64,000 bases of DNA, from assembly GCF_015234585.1 (NCBI RefSeq), contig NZ_JADFCM010000008.1:1364001-1428000 (forward strand). The letters are read 5' to 3'. Below the pieces are notes generated by a model. It saw nothing but the letters and a program-made list of their open reading frames with translations. It ran no database searches and was not told the DNA's origin. Position 1 is the first letter of the stretch; each line of letters begins with the position of its first letter. Below, in pieces: positions 52,521 to 60,918 of the stretch. This stretch comes from Pseudalkalibacillus hwajinpoensis. Lineage in GTDB: Bacteria > Bacillota > Bacilli > Bacillales > Guptibacillaceae. The position numbers were made by a program, and so were the translations under genes.

Positions 52521-52603
52521 AAAAAGCACTCCTATGAAGGTAGTGACCCCGAAAGTTAGAGTAAAACTAACTTCCGGGGGTCATCACCGAAGGGGTGCTT
52601 TTT
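52521..52603. terminator. Nested long hairpin, shared terminator of gltAB and the toxin-like gene
   Basis: The outer 12-bp stem AAAAAGCACTCC (52521-52532) / GGGGTGCTTTTT (52592-52603) encloses an inner hairpin of about 20 bp: GGTAGTGACCCC (52539-52550) plus GAAAGTTAG, loop AGTAAAA, then CTAACTTCC plus the complement ending in GTCATCACC (52588), with only two or three mismatches. Flanking A and T runs allow termination on either strand. The inner part is far longer than a terminator needs, and lies in the 3' end of both convergent transcripts. Confidence 0.85.
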
Positions 52604-52610
52604 CACTTTG

Positions 52611-52700
52611 TTACGATGAACGATCTTTCGTGTGGATGATGGCGAGCACAAGAGCGGAAAAGCTGACCATTAACGACAGGGCCTCAAATACGCTTAGCAT
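52611..52700 (-). CDS. Putative holin-like type I toxin, 29 aa
   Basis: On the minus strand, ATG 52700 to TAA 52611 encodes MLSVFEALSLMVSFSALVLA then IIHTKDRSS: one hydrophobic helix with a short polar N-terminus and a charged tail. The pattern of aromatic-Glu-Ala-Leu followed by a single Leu/Val/Ile helix is that of the Hol_Tox 'putative holin-like toxin' family, whose relatives TxpA and BsrG are membrane toxins held silent by antisense RNA. AAAGGAG (52708-52714) is 7 bases from the start. The 3' end runs into the long hairpin shared with gltAB. The antitoxin RNA is not identified. Confidence 0.8.
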   Translation of the reverse strand: MLSVFEALSLMVSFSALVLAIIHTKDRSS

Positions 52701-52767
52701 CACATCACTCCTTTACATATAGAATGTCACCAGCAGGGGTTGTCCTATACGCATAAGAGGAAAAGAT

Positions 52768-52823
52768 TTGACATAAGAATACAAATTATATACACTTAAA
52801 TCAAATATCTCGATTTCGAGATA
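52768..52823 (+). promoter_or_regulatory. mhqOD promoter with MhqR operator
   Basis: -35 TTGACA (52768-52773) and -10 TACACT (52791-52796) are separated by 17 bases. TATCTCGATTTCGAGATA (52806-52823) is an 8-bp perfect inverted repeat with a 2-base centre. It matches the MhqR site known from B. subtilis (TATCTCGA and complement). It lies just after the predicted start, a repressor position. MhqR loses DNA binding on exposure to quinones and diamide. Confidence 0.85.
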
Positions 52824-52917
52824 AAGGCGTCTAAAAGAACAAATTAGACGATTAAAAACCGTACTATACGGGAACCTTCTAAAGTGGATGTAATATTGAA
52901 AAGGAGACTTGTCATTT

Positions 52918-53862
52918 ATGAAGCATACAACAGGAATACATCATATTACTGCAATTGTAGGAAATCCTCAGGAAAATATTGATTTTTATAGTGGGGTTCT
53001 TGGCCTTCGTCTCGTTAAAAAAACAGTGAACTTCGATGATCCAGGAACATACCACCTTTATTTCGGAAATGAAGAAGGGGCACCTGGTACAATCATGACC
53101 TTTTTCCCATGGTCGAAAGCACATGATGGAAAGATTGGCTCTGGTCAAGTTGGCGTAACCAGCTTCGTTGTGCCTGAAGGCAGTTTAACGTTCTGGAAAA
53201 AGCGTCTTGATAAATTAAACGTAGAAAACGGTGAGATGACTCGGTTTGGTGAAAAGGTTCTCGCTTTTGATGATCCGCATGGACTACACCTTGAACTCGT
53301 TGAAAGAGAAGAAGGGGAGCGAAACACGTGGAGTTTTGGCGGTGTTAGCACAAAACATGCAATCAAAGGATTCGCTGGTGCTACATTATTGACCGGCAAG
53401 CCGGAAGCAACTATGAATGTGTTAGAAGAAGTTCTTGGCTTTATTCGTGTAGCTGAAGAAGAAGATTTTGTTCGATTTAAATCCAGTGATTCGATAGGCA
53501 ACACGGTCGACGTGAAGAAAACACCGCTAGAGTCTGGAAGCATGGGCTCAGGTACTGTCCATCATATTGCTTTTCGGGCTAATGACTTCAATGATCATGA
53601 AGAATGGAGAAACTTACTCGAAGAAAATGGGTATACTCCAACTCCGGTCGTGGATCGACAGTATTTCAATGCCATCTACTTCAGAGAAGAAGGTGGAATA
53701 CTGTTTGAAATAGCGACGGATCCTCCAGGGTTTGCAAAAGATGAAGACCCTGATGAAATGGGGAAAAAGCTTCTTCTACCACCATGGCTAGAAGAGAAGC
53801 GATCTCAAATTGAAAATCATCTTGAACCAGCGGAAGCAAGAGTCCTAAATGGTGACAAATGA
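52918..53862 (+). CDS. mhqO: Ring-cleaving dioxygenase-like glyoxalase MhqO
   Basis: Protein of 314 residues with two tandem VOC modules. Metal ligands are visible as the His of GIHHITAIVG, the Glu of GLHLELVE, the His of GTVHHIAFRA and the Glu of GGILFEIATDPPGF. This is the MhqA/MhqE/MhqO type of hydroquinone-linked dioxygenase that protects against quinones. The start is ATG 52918; an in-frame TTG at 52909 is too close to the AAGGAG. The MhqR operator upstream and mhqD coupled downstream (ATGA overlap) support the name. Confidence 0.88.
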   Translation: MKHTTGIHHITAIVGNPQENIDFYSGVLGLRLVKKTVNFDDPGTYHLYFGNEEGAPGTIMTFFPWSKAHDGKIGSGQVGVTSFVVPEGSLTFWKKRLDKLNVENGEMTRFGEKVLAFDDPHGLHLELVEREEGERNTWSFGGVSTKHAIKGFAGATLLTGKPEATMNVLEEVLGFIRVAEEEDFVRFKSSDSIGNTVDVKKTPLESGSMGSGTVHHIAFRANDFNDHEEWRNLLEENGYTPTPVVDRQYFNAIYFREEGGILFEIATDPPGFAKDEDPDEMGKKLLLPPWLEEKRSQIENHLEPAEARVLNGDK

Positions 53863-54464
53863 TGAAGCATCTTTTTAAACAAGGAAAGAAAGAGCTTCCC
53901 ACCCTGCTACTACTTCATGGTACTGGCGGAACAGAAGAAGATTTGGTTCCTTTAGCTGAGCTTATTGCTCCTGGGCATTCCATTCTGAGTGTGAGAGGGA
54001 ATGTATCAGAAAACGGGATGGCGCGCTTTTTCAAGCGATTAGCGGAAGGCGTTTTTGATGAAGCGGATTTAATAGAGAGAACACATGAATTAAATGCTTT
54101 CATCGATGAATCATCAGAAAAATACGATTTTGAGCGTAACAACGTTATTGCAATAGGCTACTCGAATGGCGCCAACATCGCAGCTAGCCTTCTATTCCAC
54201 GATGCAAAGGCGCTTAAAGGCGCTGTCCTACATCATCCTATGGTGCCACTGCGTCATCTGGAGCTACCGAACCTTAAGCAAAAACGAATTTTTATAGGCG
54301 CTGGTGAAAATGATCCCATTTGCGCCCCTCAAGAAACAAAGGAACTTCAGGAAATGTTCTCTCATGCTGGGGCAGAGGTAACGGTTCATTGGGAAAGTGC
54401 AGGTCATCAATTAACGAGATCAGAAGTAGAAAAAGCGGCAGAATGGTTTAAGAAAAACTATTAG
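53859..54464 (+). CDS. mhqD: Carboxylesterase-like hydrolase MhqD
   Basis: Alpha/beta hydrolase of 201 residues of the phospholipase/carboxylesterase (dienelactone-hydrolase-like) family. It has LLLLHGTGGTEEDL as oxyanion strand, IAIGYSNGANIAASLL with the nucleophile Ser, GENDPICAP with the acid, and SAGHQLTRSE with the His. Together with MhqO it forms the quinone-detoxification pair under MhqR seen in B. subtilis (mhqNOP, mhqED). It overlaps mhqO by four bases. Confidence 0.88.
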   Translation: MMKHLFKQGKKELPTLLLLHGTGGTEEDLVPLAELIAPGHSILSVRGNVSENGMARFFKRLAEGVFDEADLIERTHELNAFIDESSEKYDFERNNVIAIGYSNGANIAASLLFHDAKALKGAVLHHPMVPLRHLELPNLKQKRIFIGAGENDPICAPQETKELQEMFSHAGAEVTVHWESAGHQLTRSEVEKAAEWFKKNY

Positions 54465-54510
54465 AACAGCTGGTTGATATTAATTAGTTATACAATAAAA
54501 AAAGTGGAAG

Positions 54511-54549
54511 CGAGTAACAAAATCAAATGATTTTGTTGCTCGTTTTTTT
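54511..54549 (+). terminator. Terminator of mhqOD
   Basis: 15-bp stem CGAGTAACAAAATCA / TGATTTTGTTGCTCG (one T-G pair) followed by seven T. Confidence 0.88.
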
Positions 54550-54710
54550 ATATGTTCATGTGATTTATCTAGAATTTTTCATCAATAAAGTTAGGAATGA
54601 TTACGTAGTAGCTCATCATCGTTGGCTTACTTAGTATCGGAAAGTTGTTTTGGAACGATAGAAGAATAGCGGAAATTCATTGTTAATAGAGCTTAATCGT
54701 TTAATTAGAG

Positions 54711-54748
54711 AAATGCGGCCCTGTTATCCCGATAACAGGGCCGCATTT
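54711..54748. terminator. Terminator of the dicarboxylate symporter gene
   Basis: Perfect 18-bp stem AAATGCGGCCCTGTTATC / GATAACAGGGCCGCATTT with a CC loop. It ends the minus-strand gene and could stop plus-strand read-through. Confidence 0.9.
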
Positions 54749-54752
54749 TCAT

Positions 54753-55988
54753 TTAAGCAACTGATTTGGATGTTTTCTTTTTATCACGATCGATGACAGC
54801 TGCCCCAATAATATCACCAAGTACGTTCGAAGCTGTACCAGCCATGCCAATCATGACGTCAACTCCAGCGATTAAAGCAACAATTTCTAAGGGAAGGTTA
54901 AACATGGTTAACACTGCTGATAATGTCACTAGGCCGGCAGCGGGAATCCCTGCCGTTCCTATGGAGAGAAGTGTACCTATGGCAACAATGGTCACATAAT
55001 CCATAACGGAGAAGTTTAACCCGGTGACGTTTGCAGCAAAAACGATCGACACACCCATTCTTAACGCCCCTCCATCTGAATTGAAGACGGCCCCGATTGG
55101 TAAAGAAAAGTTCACAATTCGTTCTGAGATGCCGGCTTTTTTAGCAGAGTCAATCGCGATTGGAAGCGAAGCGATACTACTTGATGTAAAAAATGCTGTT
55201 AAGTAAGCATCTTTCGTTTGAGAAAAGAAGTTTTTAATACTTAATTTCGCGTACTTTAGAAAAGAAGTATAAATCAATGCCCAAAGTAATAGAACGCCTA
55301 AATAAAAAACACCTGTGAAAGCAAGTAAAGATTGGAACGTTTGCCAGCCTTGATTGCCGAAGGATGTTGCACTAATGGCGAAGATGCCAATCGGTGCATA
55401 AAGCAAAATACCTTGCAGTAACAAAAAGAATAAGTCATTTGCAGCAGAGAATAGCTTATGAAGTCTCTCGCCAGATTCGCGCATGTCATTTTTCTCAGAA
55501 TAGCGCATTTTCCCCATAGTTAATCCAATGATTACAGCAAGAAAGAGTATACCCATGAGTTGTCCTGAAGAAAAGGTTTCAAAAAGGTTATTCGGAACGA
55601 TATTTAAGAGAACATCAGAAAAACCAGGAGTGTCAGGCTTTTCAACTTTCGTATCCGGAAGTGTTAGACCAGACCCAGGGCTAATCCATAAAGCGATTGT
55701 AACCCCTATTAAAACAGCGGCTGCTGTTGTTAATCCGTAATATACTAACAGTTTCCCACCTAATTTCCCAAGGTATTTTGGGTTCATTTGATTGATTGCA
55801 AGCACAACTGTTAGAAAAATAACTGGAATGGCTATCAGGTTAAGCAAGTTGATTAGAATGGTGCCAAGCGGTTTAATGAATTCTATACTTGAGCCAAAAA
55901 GAATTCCCGCTGTAATACCAAGTATAAAGCCAAGCGTCATTTTTAGTATGAATGAAGAATTTTTATACATATGCCACATTTTTTGCAT
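54753..55988 (-). CDS. Dicarboxylate/amino acid:cation symporter (DAACS family)
   Basis: Membrane protein of 411 residues with eight helices plus two re-entrant loops. Signature segments are AFFTSSSIASLPIAID (Ser-rich hairpin 1), PIGAVFNSDGGALRMG, GTAGIPAAGLVTLS (hairpin 2) and AGVDVMIGMAGTASNVLGD in the last helix, which binds substrate and Na+/H+. It takes up C4-dicarboxylates, glutamate or aspartate; in B. subtilis relatives are DctP and GltP. The unusual NSDGGALRMG (often NMDGTA) may mark a different specificity. GTGGAAC lies upstream of ATG 55988. Confidence 0.87.
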   Translation of the reverse strand: MQKMWHMYKNSSFILKMTLGFILGITAGILFGSSIEFIKPLGTILINLLNLIAIPVIFLTVVLAINQMNPKYLGKLGGKLLVYYGLTTAAAVLIGVTIALWISPGSGLTLPDTKVEKPDTPGFSDVLLNIVPNNLFETFSSGQLMGILFLAVIIGLTMGKMRYSEKNDMRESGERLHKLFSAANDLFFLLLQGILLYAPIGIFAISATSFGNQGWQTFQSLLAFTGVFYLGVLLLWALIYTSFLKYAKLSIKNFFSQTKDAYLTAFFTSSSIASLPIAIDSAKKAGISERIVNFSLPIGAVFNSDGGALRMGVSIVFAANVTGLNFSVMDYVTIVAIGTLLSIGTAGIPAAGLVTLSAVLTMFNLPLEIVALIAGVDVMIGMAGTASNVLGDIIGAAVIDRDKKKTSKSVA

Positions 55989-56264
55989 TGTTCCACCTCT
56001 TATTAAATAGTGTTATTAGTATAACAGCTAGATAATAAATTGTTTAGAATTTAAATTTTCATTTATCGTATTTGTTAAAATTATATGGTTTATATAACAA
56101 TGAGCCAATGGTGTTTTATGTTAGTTGATAGCACGTGTCCACCGAATACAGTTTCACTTCATTTTTTATTTCAATATAGTTTCTAAGGTGGAGCTGTTCT
56201 CTCCGGAAATCTTCTTAAACGACATGGTATACTAGCTTTGAAGGAAATTAAAGGAGATAATCGG

Positions 56265-57041
56265 ATGATTTTTACAACTGCAGGAAGACCGACTGATGCA
56301 CTCATTAAAGAGGCTATAAAACTGAGTCATAATTATGAAGGTACTTACATATCAAGAGAAAAACGATCGATTCAACAAATCATTAACCTTTATGAGGAAA
56401 TAGTTGTGGTTGTCGGTTTTGATCGATTATATTTGTATAAAGAAAGCGCTGAAACACCGATTTTCTTTCATCCAAACTCGGCGATGTTTCGTTGCAGGGC
56501 GGTTCTAAATGGACGTGATGATGCGTTAATTAAAGCGAGTGGGCTTAGTGAAGGAATGAGCTTGTTAGATTGTACAGCAGGTCTTGGTTCTGACAGCATC
56601 GTTGCGAGTTTAGTAGTAGGCGAATTCGGTAGTGTCCAAGCAATTGAGGGATCAGAGCACGCACTATTACTGCAAGAAGGATTAAAAAAATGGGAAAGTA
56701 ATAATAACTACGTAGATAAGGCAATGAGGCGAATAACAGTTCGAAGTAATAAATATGAAGACGTATTACCTCATTTAATGGAGAGCTCGGTTGATGTTGT
56801 ATATTTTGACCCAATGTTTGAAGATTCTATCTTAGCATCTGACGGCGTATCTGGTATCAAACGGGTTGCGATTTATGATGCACTCACAGAAAATATGGTG
56901 AAGGAAGCTAGACGAGTTGCTCGCATAAGAGTCATTTTAAAAGATTCTTGGAAAAGCTCGCGGTTTGAACAGTTAGGTTTTCAACAACAAATTCGGAAAA
57001 CATCGAAATTTCATTATGGAATACTTGAATGCAAGGAGTGA
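56265..57041 (+). CDS. Class I SAM-dependent methyltransferase (RsmJ-like)
   Basis: Protein of 258 residues. The SAM-binding motif I is LLDCTAGLGSDSIVAS, an acidic residue at the end of strand 2 is AIEGSE, and the catalytic motif DVVYFDPMFEDS (DPPY-like) points to an RNA or DNA base methyltransferase; the RsmJ/YhiQ family has this form. ATG 56265 follows AAGGAGAT; an in-frame TTG at 56238 would include it. It is followed 6 bases later by the DNA glycosylase, so both are probably in one operon. Confidence 0.82.
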   Translation: MIFTTAGRPTDALIKEAIKLSHNYEGTYISREKRSIQQIINLYEEIVVVVGFDRLYLYKESAETPIFFHPNSAMFRCRAVLNGRDDALIKASGLSEGMSLLDCTAGLGSDSIVASLVVGEFGSVQAIEGSEHALLLQEGLKKWESNNNYVDKAMRRITVRSNKYEDVLPHLMESSVDVVYFDPMFEDSILASDGVSGIKRVAIYDALTENMVKEARRVARIRVILKDSWKSSRFEQLGFQQQIRKTSKFHYGILECKE

Positions 57042-57047
57042 GGCGCT

Positions 57048-57548
57048 TTGTTACCAGACCATCTTGATCACCAGTTGAAAATTTTGTTTATCGGTTTTAA
57101 CCCTGGACTTCAGTCCGAGAATGAAGGGCATCATTATGCAAACCCAACAAATCGTTTTTATTCCGTATTAAAAGAAGCGGGTCTTACAGATCGTAAGCTC
57201 TTACCAGAGGAAGATCATAGGCTTTTAGAATATGGGTATGGACTCACGAATATCGTAGATCGTCCTACGCGAGGAGCGGCTGACTTAACGTCTGATGATT
57301 ACACAAAAGGACGAGAGCAGCTTAGCGAGAAAATTAGGTTGTACAAGCCCAAAGTCAATTGTTTTGTAGGAAAAGGAGTTTACCAGAAATTCTCGGGTGT
57401 TAGAAAGGCTGAGTGGGGATTTCAACCCGTTAATCAAATAGATGGTGTGCAAGATTTTGTGGCACCATCAACTAGCGGATTAGTTAGGATGACGCTTGAG
57501 GAATTAGTAGAAATCTATCGGCATTTAAGTACAATGCTAAAAAAATGA
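57048..57548 (+). CDS. mug: Mug/TDG-type G:T/U mismatch DNA glycosylase
   Basis: Protein of 166 residues of the uracil-DNA glycosylase superfamily: LFIGFNPGLQS (motif 1, Asn active site), NPTNRFYSVLKEAGL, YGYGLTNIVDRPTRGAADL, and APSTSGLVRMT (motif 2, in place of HPS). It removes uracil or thymine from mismatches with guanine. The TTG 57048 start follows AAGGAGTGAGG, 6 bases after the methyltransferase stop. Confidence 0.85.
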   Translation: MLPDHLDHQLKILFIGFNPGLQSENEGHHYANPTNRFYSVLKEAGLTDRKLLPEEDHRLLEYGYGLTNIVDRPTRGAADLTSDDYTKGREQLSEKIRLYKPKVNCFVGKGVYQKFSGVRKAEWGFQPVNQIDGVQDFVAPSTSGLVRMTLEELVEIYRHLSTMLKK

Positions 57549-57785
57549 ACGACATAGATTTTGTACTCATTCGAGAATCAACAATATCTAGCTAAGTACA
57601 GAAAAATAGACCCTTCGTAAGAACATGTCGTACATTACTGGTGCAACATTAATCGAAAATTCTCTAATGATTAGCCATTACGGGCATATATTATTTAAAA
57701 AGCTATGTTAGTTAATAGTGATAATATATCGGCTTTCGGTAAAAATCAACAACGTTCAATCTAGCCATTAAAGAGGGTGAATGGT

Positions 57786-58757
57786 GTGGCTTTTATGTTT
57801 GATAAAGATCGATTTGTAGATGATCGTTCCTTAAGTCTGAGCATTAAAAATAAAGGGCTAAACTATGGTTTAGGTTGCATAGAAGGTATCCGCGCCTTTT
57901 GGAATAAAGAACAAAAGCAGCTTTTTGTTTTTCGATTAGATGATCATTTTAAAAGGTTCCACGGCTCTGGAAAAAGCTTGTATATTCCCATTCCCTATTC
58001 TATAGTTCAGTTGTCTGAGATTACCAGACAGTTACTATCAATCAACCAAGTGACTCAAGACGTTTATATACGGCCGCTTTGTTTCAAAGGAGCTAATACG
58101 TTACGTCCAGATTTAAATGATCCATTAAATCATCTAGCAATCTATTTGGATCTTACCGAGTATGAGCCAAAACCTTCTATAAATGTATGTGTTTCCTCTT
58201 GGACAAGAGTAGGAAGTAATATGATTCCTCCACAAACAAAATCAACAGCTGGCTACTTGAATTCAGGGTTGGCAATTAATGAAGCGGTGTTAAACGGTTA
58301 TGATGGGGCTCTTTTTTTAACTAGAGAAGGGAATGTTAGTGAGGGAGCTACTAATAACCTCTTTATCGTACGAGGGAATGAAGTTGTGACTCCTCCAGTA
58401 TCTGATGATATTCTTCCTGGAATCACTCGAAATACCGTTGCTCAAATTGTATACAGAGAGTTAGGATTATCAATGCGAGAACAGAGTATTACGAGAGTTG
58501 AGTTATACGAGGCAGATGAAGTGTTTCTTACGGGAACGGCTATTGGAATTAAACCAGTAGTGGAGATAGATCGAAGAATGATAGGAAATGGTAAAATCGG
58601 TCAGATTACACAGAAAATCCAAAAAGCGTATGACCAGATCGTTCGTGGGGAAATGTCATCCTATATTAGCTACTGTACTTCAGTGTATGAAAATGCAAAG
58701 ATATTCGAGTTAAATCGCTTAAGGTACTATGTCCTTTACGATGTAATTTTTTATTAA
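57786..58757 (+). CDS. Class IV aminotransferase (branched-chain type)
   Basis: PLP enzyme of 323 residues similar to branched-chain aminotransferases: LNYGLGCIEGIRAF, the PLP Lys in PPQTKSTAGYLNSGLAINEA, EGNVSEGATNNLFIV, and VFLTGTAIGIKPVVEI near the cofactor phosphate. The family usually ends shortly after the IVRG segment; here another 20 or so residues (KIFELNRLRYYVLYDVIFY) follow. The tail is AT-rich in codon use and may be the product of a lost stop. GTG 57786 follows AAAGAGGG. It is a lone gene; 4-amino-4-deoxychorismate lyase is unlikely because of the TKSTAGYLN motif. Confidence 0.8.
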   Translation: MAFMFDKDRFVDDRSLSLSIKNKGLNYGLGCIEGIRAFWNKEQKQLFVFRLDDHFKRFHGSGKSLYIPIPYSIVQLSEITRQLLSINQVTQDVYIRPLCFKGANTLRPDLNDPLNHLAIYLDLTEYEPKPSINVCVSSWTRVGSNMIPPQTKSTAGYLNSGLAINEAVLNGYDGALFLTREGNVSEGATNNLFIVRGNEVVTPPVSDDILPGITRNTVAQIVYRELGLSMREQSITRVELYEADEVFLTGTAIGIKPVVEIDRRMIGNGKIGQITQKIQKAYDQIVRGEMSSYISYCTSVYENAKIFELNRLRYYVLYDVIFY

Positions 58758-58988
58758 ACGAGTAAATAGAAGAGAAATTCAATTTGTCAAACCGTTAATC
58801 TTAGCACCAGCATAAATTGCTTTTATTTCTATTTATGTAGTATTTAATTCTATTTTGATATACTTTACTGACGAATTCCACCATTATTACTTAGCGGTTT
58901 AGCGAATTCGTTTATTAGTTGGACGAGACAGGATATAGAAATGGGGTCCATCAATAAAAGGGATTTCAGGCATATTTATTATAGAAAA

Positions 58989-59026
58989 AACGGTTATCAT
59001 CATTTTGGGACAAAGTGATAACCGTT
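58989..59026 (-). terminator. Terminator of yojNO
   Basis: Stem AACGGTTATCA / TGATAACCGTT with a 16-base loop, T-rich on the minus strand side, 9 bases after the VWA gene stop. Confidence 0.8.
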
Positions 59027-59034
59027 CATATTTT

Positions 59035-60918
59035 CTATACAAATCGCAGCAACAATCGCTTCAGTAGAGGCGTTAAATAAGCGGGAATCTCATTCGCAGA
59101 AGGAATCACGAGGCTTTGTGTACCGTAGATATTTCGCATCGTATTTTTTTCTTTTTCCTGTGGTTCCCCGTTAGATAAGAAAACACCGATTACTTCAAAG
59201 CCTTTTTTCCTTGTTTGCATCACAGCTTCATGTGTATCGATGATACCATTTTCGCTGTAATCGTATGCGGAAGGCTCGCCGTCTGTAAAAACAAGTAAAA
59301 TTTTATGTTTTTCATTTCGTTCAGCTAATTCTTGAGCAACTTTTCGAATCGCATACCCATCCCGATTGTCTTCTTCAGGTTCCAATTGCATAATTTTAGC
59401 CCCTTCATGAGCTTGAGTCGATCGGTTGTAATCAACAATTTGAAACAGGGTATTCGGTTGTTCCTGATCATCAGCATCGAATGCATCTTCATAGAATCCA
59501 GTGATCGAGTGTTTAATATTTAGTCCTTTTAGCGTCTCATGGAAAAGCGTAATACCTAGTCGTGTTTCTTCCATCTTGTCGTACATCGATGCCGAGCAAT
59601 CGACGAGTAACGAGAACGTTACATCAAGCTCTGTACTAGGCGCATTCTTTTTATAAAAGAGACGAGGGTTTTCGTCTGTTAATAGCCTTAGTAGCTTGCG
59701 ATTCAATCGTCCAAAATGAAGATCACTTCTAGGAGCAATTTGTTTTTGCTCGATCGTTTTTTGGATCGCAGCACGAAGTGATTTTTCAGCGTATTGGATG
59801 TCAGCCTTCGCAGTTCGATAATTCGAAAGTTCTTCAGAAGTTGGTTTTTCAGCATGGCGAATCACTTCTTTTACGTTTCGATTCGCTTCACCTAGAGGAT
59901 CCTGTGAAGAAGCGACAGCTTTTGTATCACGGCTTTCAAGAATTGCCTCTTCATCAAACTGACTGCCTTCTGACTGCTTAGAAGCACCTTGTACACTGAC
60001 AAAGGCTTGATCACCGGATTCTTTTTTTCGCTCGCCTTCTCCGATCAGATCTGATTTAGCGCCTTCTTCTAAGTCAAATTGAAGGAAGTTGGACCCTTCT
60101 TGCTCCTGCTCTTCATGCCATGTATTCATTTCCTCATCATACGTTTCTTTATCTTCTTTATCAGTCGTTTCCATCGTATCGTCACTTTTTAATTGACGAG
60201 CTTCTTCATCTTCAACATCAGCGTAAGCGTTGGCCGAGGTTCCATACATCGTTAAATATTCTGTTGTCATATCGAAATGATCATCATTGAGCCCCTGACA
60301 AAATGCATTTGTGAGAGTGGCAACGTCTTTTGTTGAACTTGCTTTAGAAATCTCAATAATTAAATGGCGCAGATAGGGCTTATATTCTGCTAGTTCATTT
60401 CCGAGAGCAACTGGTTTACCGATCGCTTGTAGATAGATTGCGCAGAATAAAGCATCAAGCAGCTGATTCTGGCGATTATGAACTTCAAGACGACCACGGA
60501 AACGCTTTTGAAATAATGTTCGTCTTGTATCAAAAGCAGCGCTCATTCCTGGTCGGATAGACATACAAATCTTCTCAAGTCTTATATCCTCTAATAATGC
60601 AAACAGTTGTTTACGGAAAAGAGGATGTGATTGTTGTTTGATAGAGGAGAGGTAGTGATCTACTTCATTGAAATTCGTATAATGAACATTACCAAGTGCA
60701 CGAAGGTAGATATCGCTTTTCATACCATCAAATTGAGTTCCATCAAAAATATCATTCCAATAATGACTGACCGTAATCAACTGTTCAGCTGGTCTGTAGT
60801 AAGAATGGAAAGCGAACTGAACTTCACTTTCTAGGTGACTCAGTGTTTCCGCGAGATCAGATAAACTTAGATGAAGAAACGGATCAGTCTGATTCTCAGC
60901 AAAGTTTAGAAACTTCAT
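59035..60918 (-). CDS. yojO: VWA-domain protein YojO (CobT/NorD-like)
   Basis: Protein of 627 residues. An N-terminal helical domain is followed by a long acidic low-complexity linker (about 230-340) and a C-terminal von Willebrand A domain with the MIDAS motif LLVDCSASMYDK and later VFTDGEPS. This matches partners of MoxR-type AAA proteins (NorD, CobT), which act as metal-chelatase or protein-maturation machines. The preceding gene is the AAA partner, one base away. ATG 60918. The client protein in Bacillus is not known. Confidence 0.85.
   Translation of the reverse strand: MKFLNFAENQTDPFLHLSLSDLAETLSHLESEVQFAFHSYYRPAEQLITVSHYWNDIFDGTQFDGMKSDIYLRALGNVHYTNFNEVDHYLSSIKQQSHPLFRKQLFALLEDIRLEKICMSIRPGMSAAFDTRRTLFQKRFRGRLEVHNRQNQLLDALFCAIYLQAIGKPVALGNELAEYKPYLRHLIIEISKASSTKDVATLTNAFCQGLNDDHFDMTTEYLTMYGTSANAYADVEDEEARQLKSDDTMETTDKEDKETYDEEMNTWHEEQEQEGSNFLQFDLEEGAKSDLIGEGERKKESGDQAFVSVQGASKQSEGSQFDEEAILESRDTKAVASSQDPLGEANRNVKEVIRHAEKPTSEELSNYRTAKADIQYAEKSLRAAIQKTIEQKQIAPRSDLHFGRLNRKLLRLLTDENPRLFYKKNAPSTELDVTFSLLVDCSASMYDKMEETRLGITLFHETLKGLNIKHSITGFYEDAFDADDQEQPNTLFQIVDYNRSTQAHEGAKIMQLEPEEDNRDGYAIRKVAQELAERNEKHKILLVFTDGEPSAYDYSENGIIDTHEAVMQTRKKGFEVIGVFLSNGEPQEKEKNTMRNIYGTQSLVIPSANEIPAYLTPLLKRLLLRFV

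Noticed and set aside
52539..52588. MITE or insertion-sequence end, because TGACCCC plus AAAGTTAG resembles ends of some IS3-type elements
   Set aside because: Only 7 bases separate the arms, the repeat is nested in a functional terminator, and no target duplication is clear.
52534..52722. Plus-strand 62-codon open frame across the gltB terminator
   Set aside because: It runs through the long hairpin, has no ribosome binding site, and is the complement of the better supported toxin-like gene.
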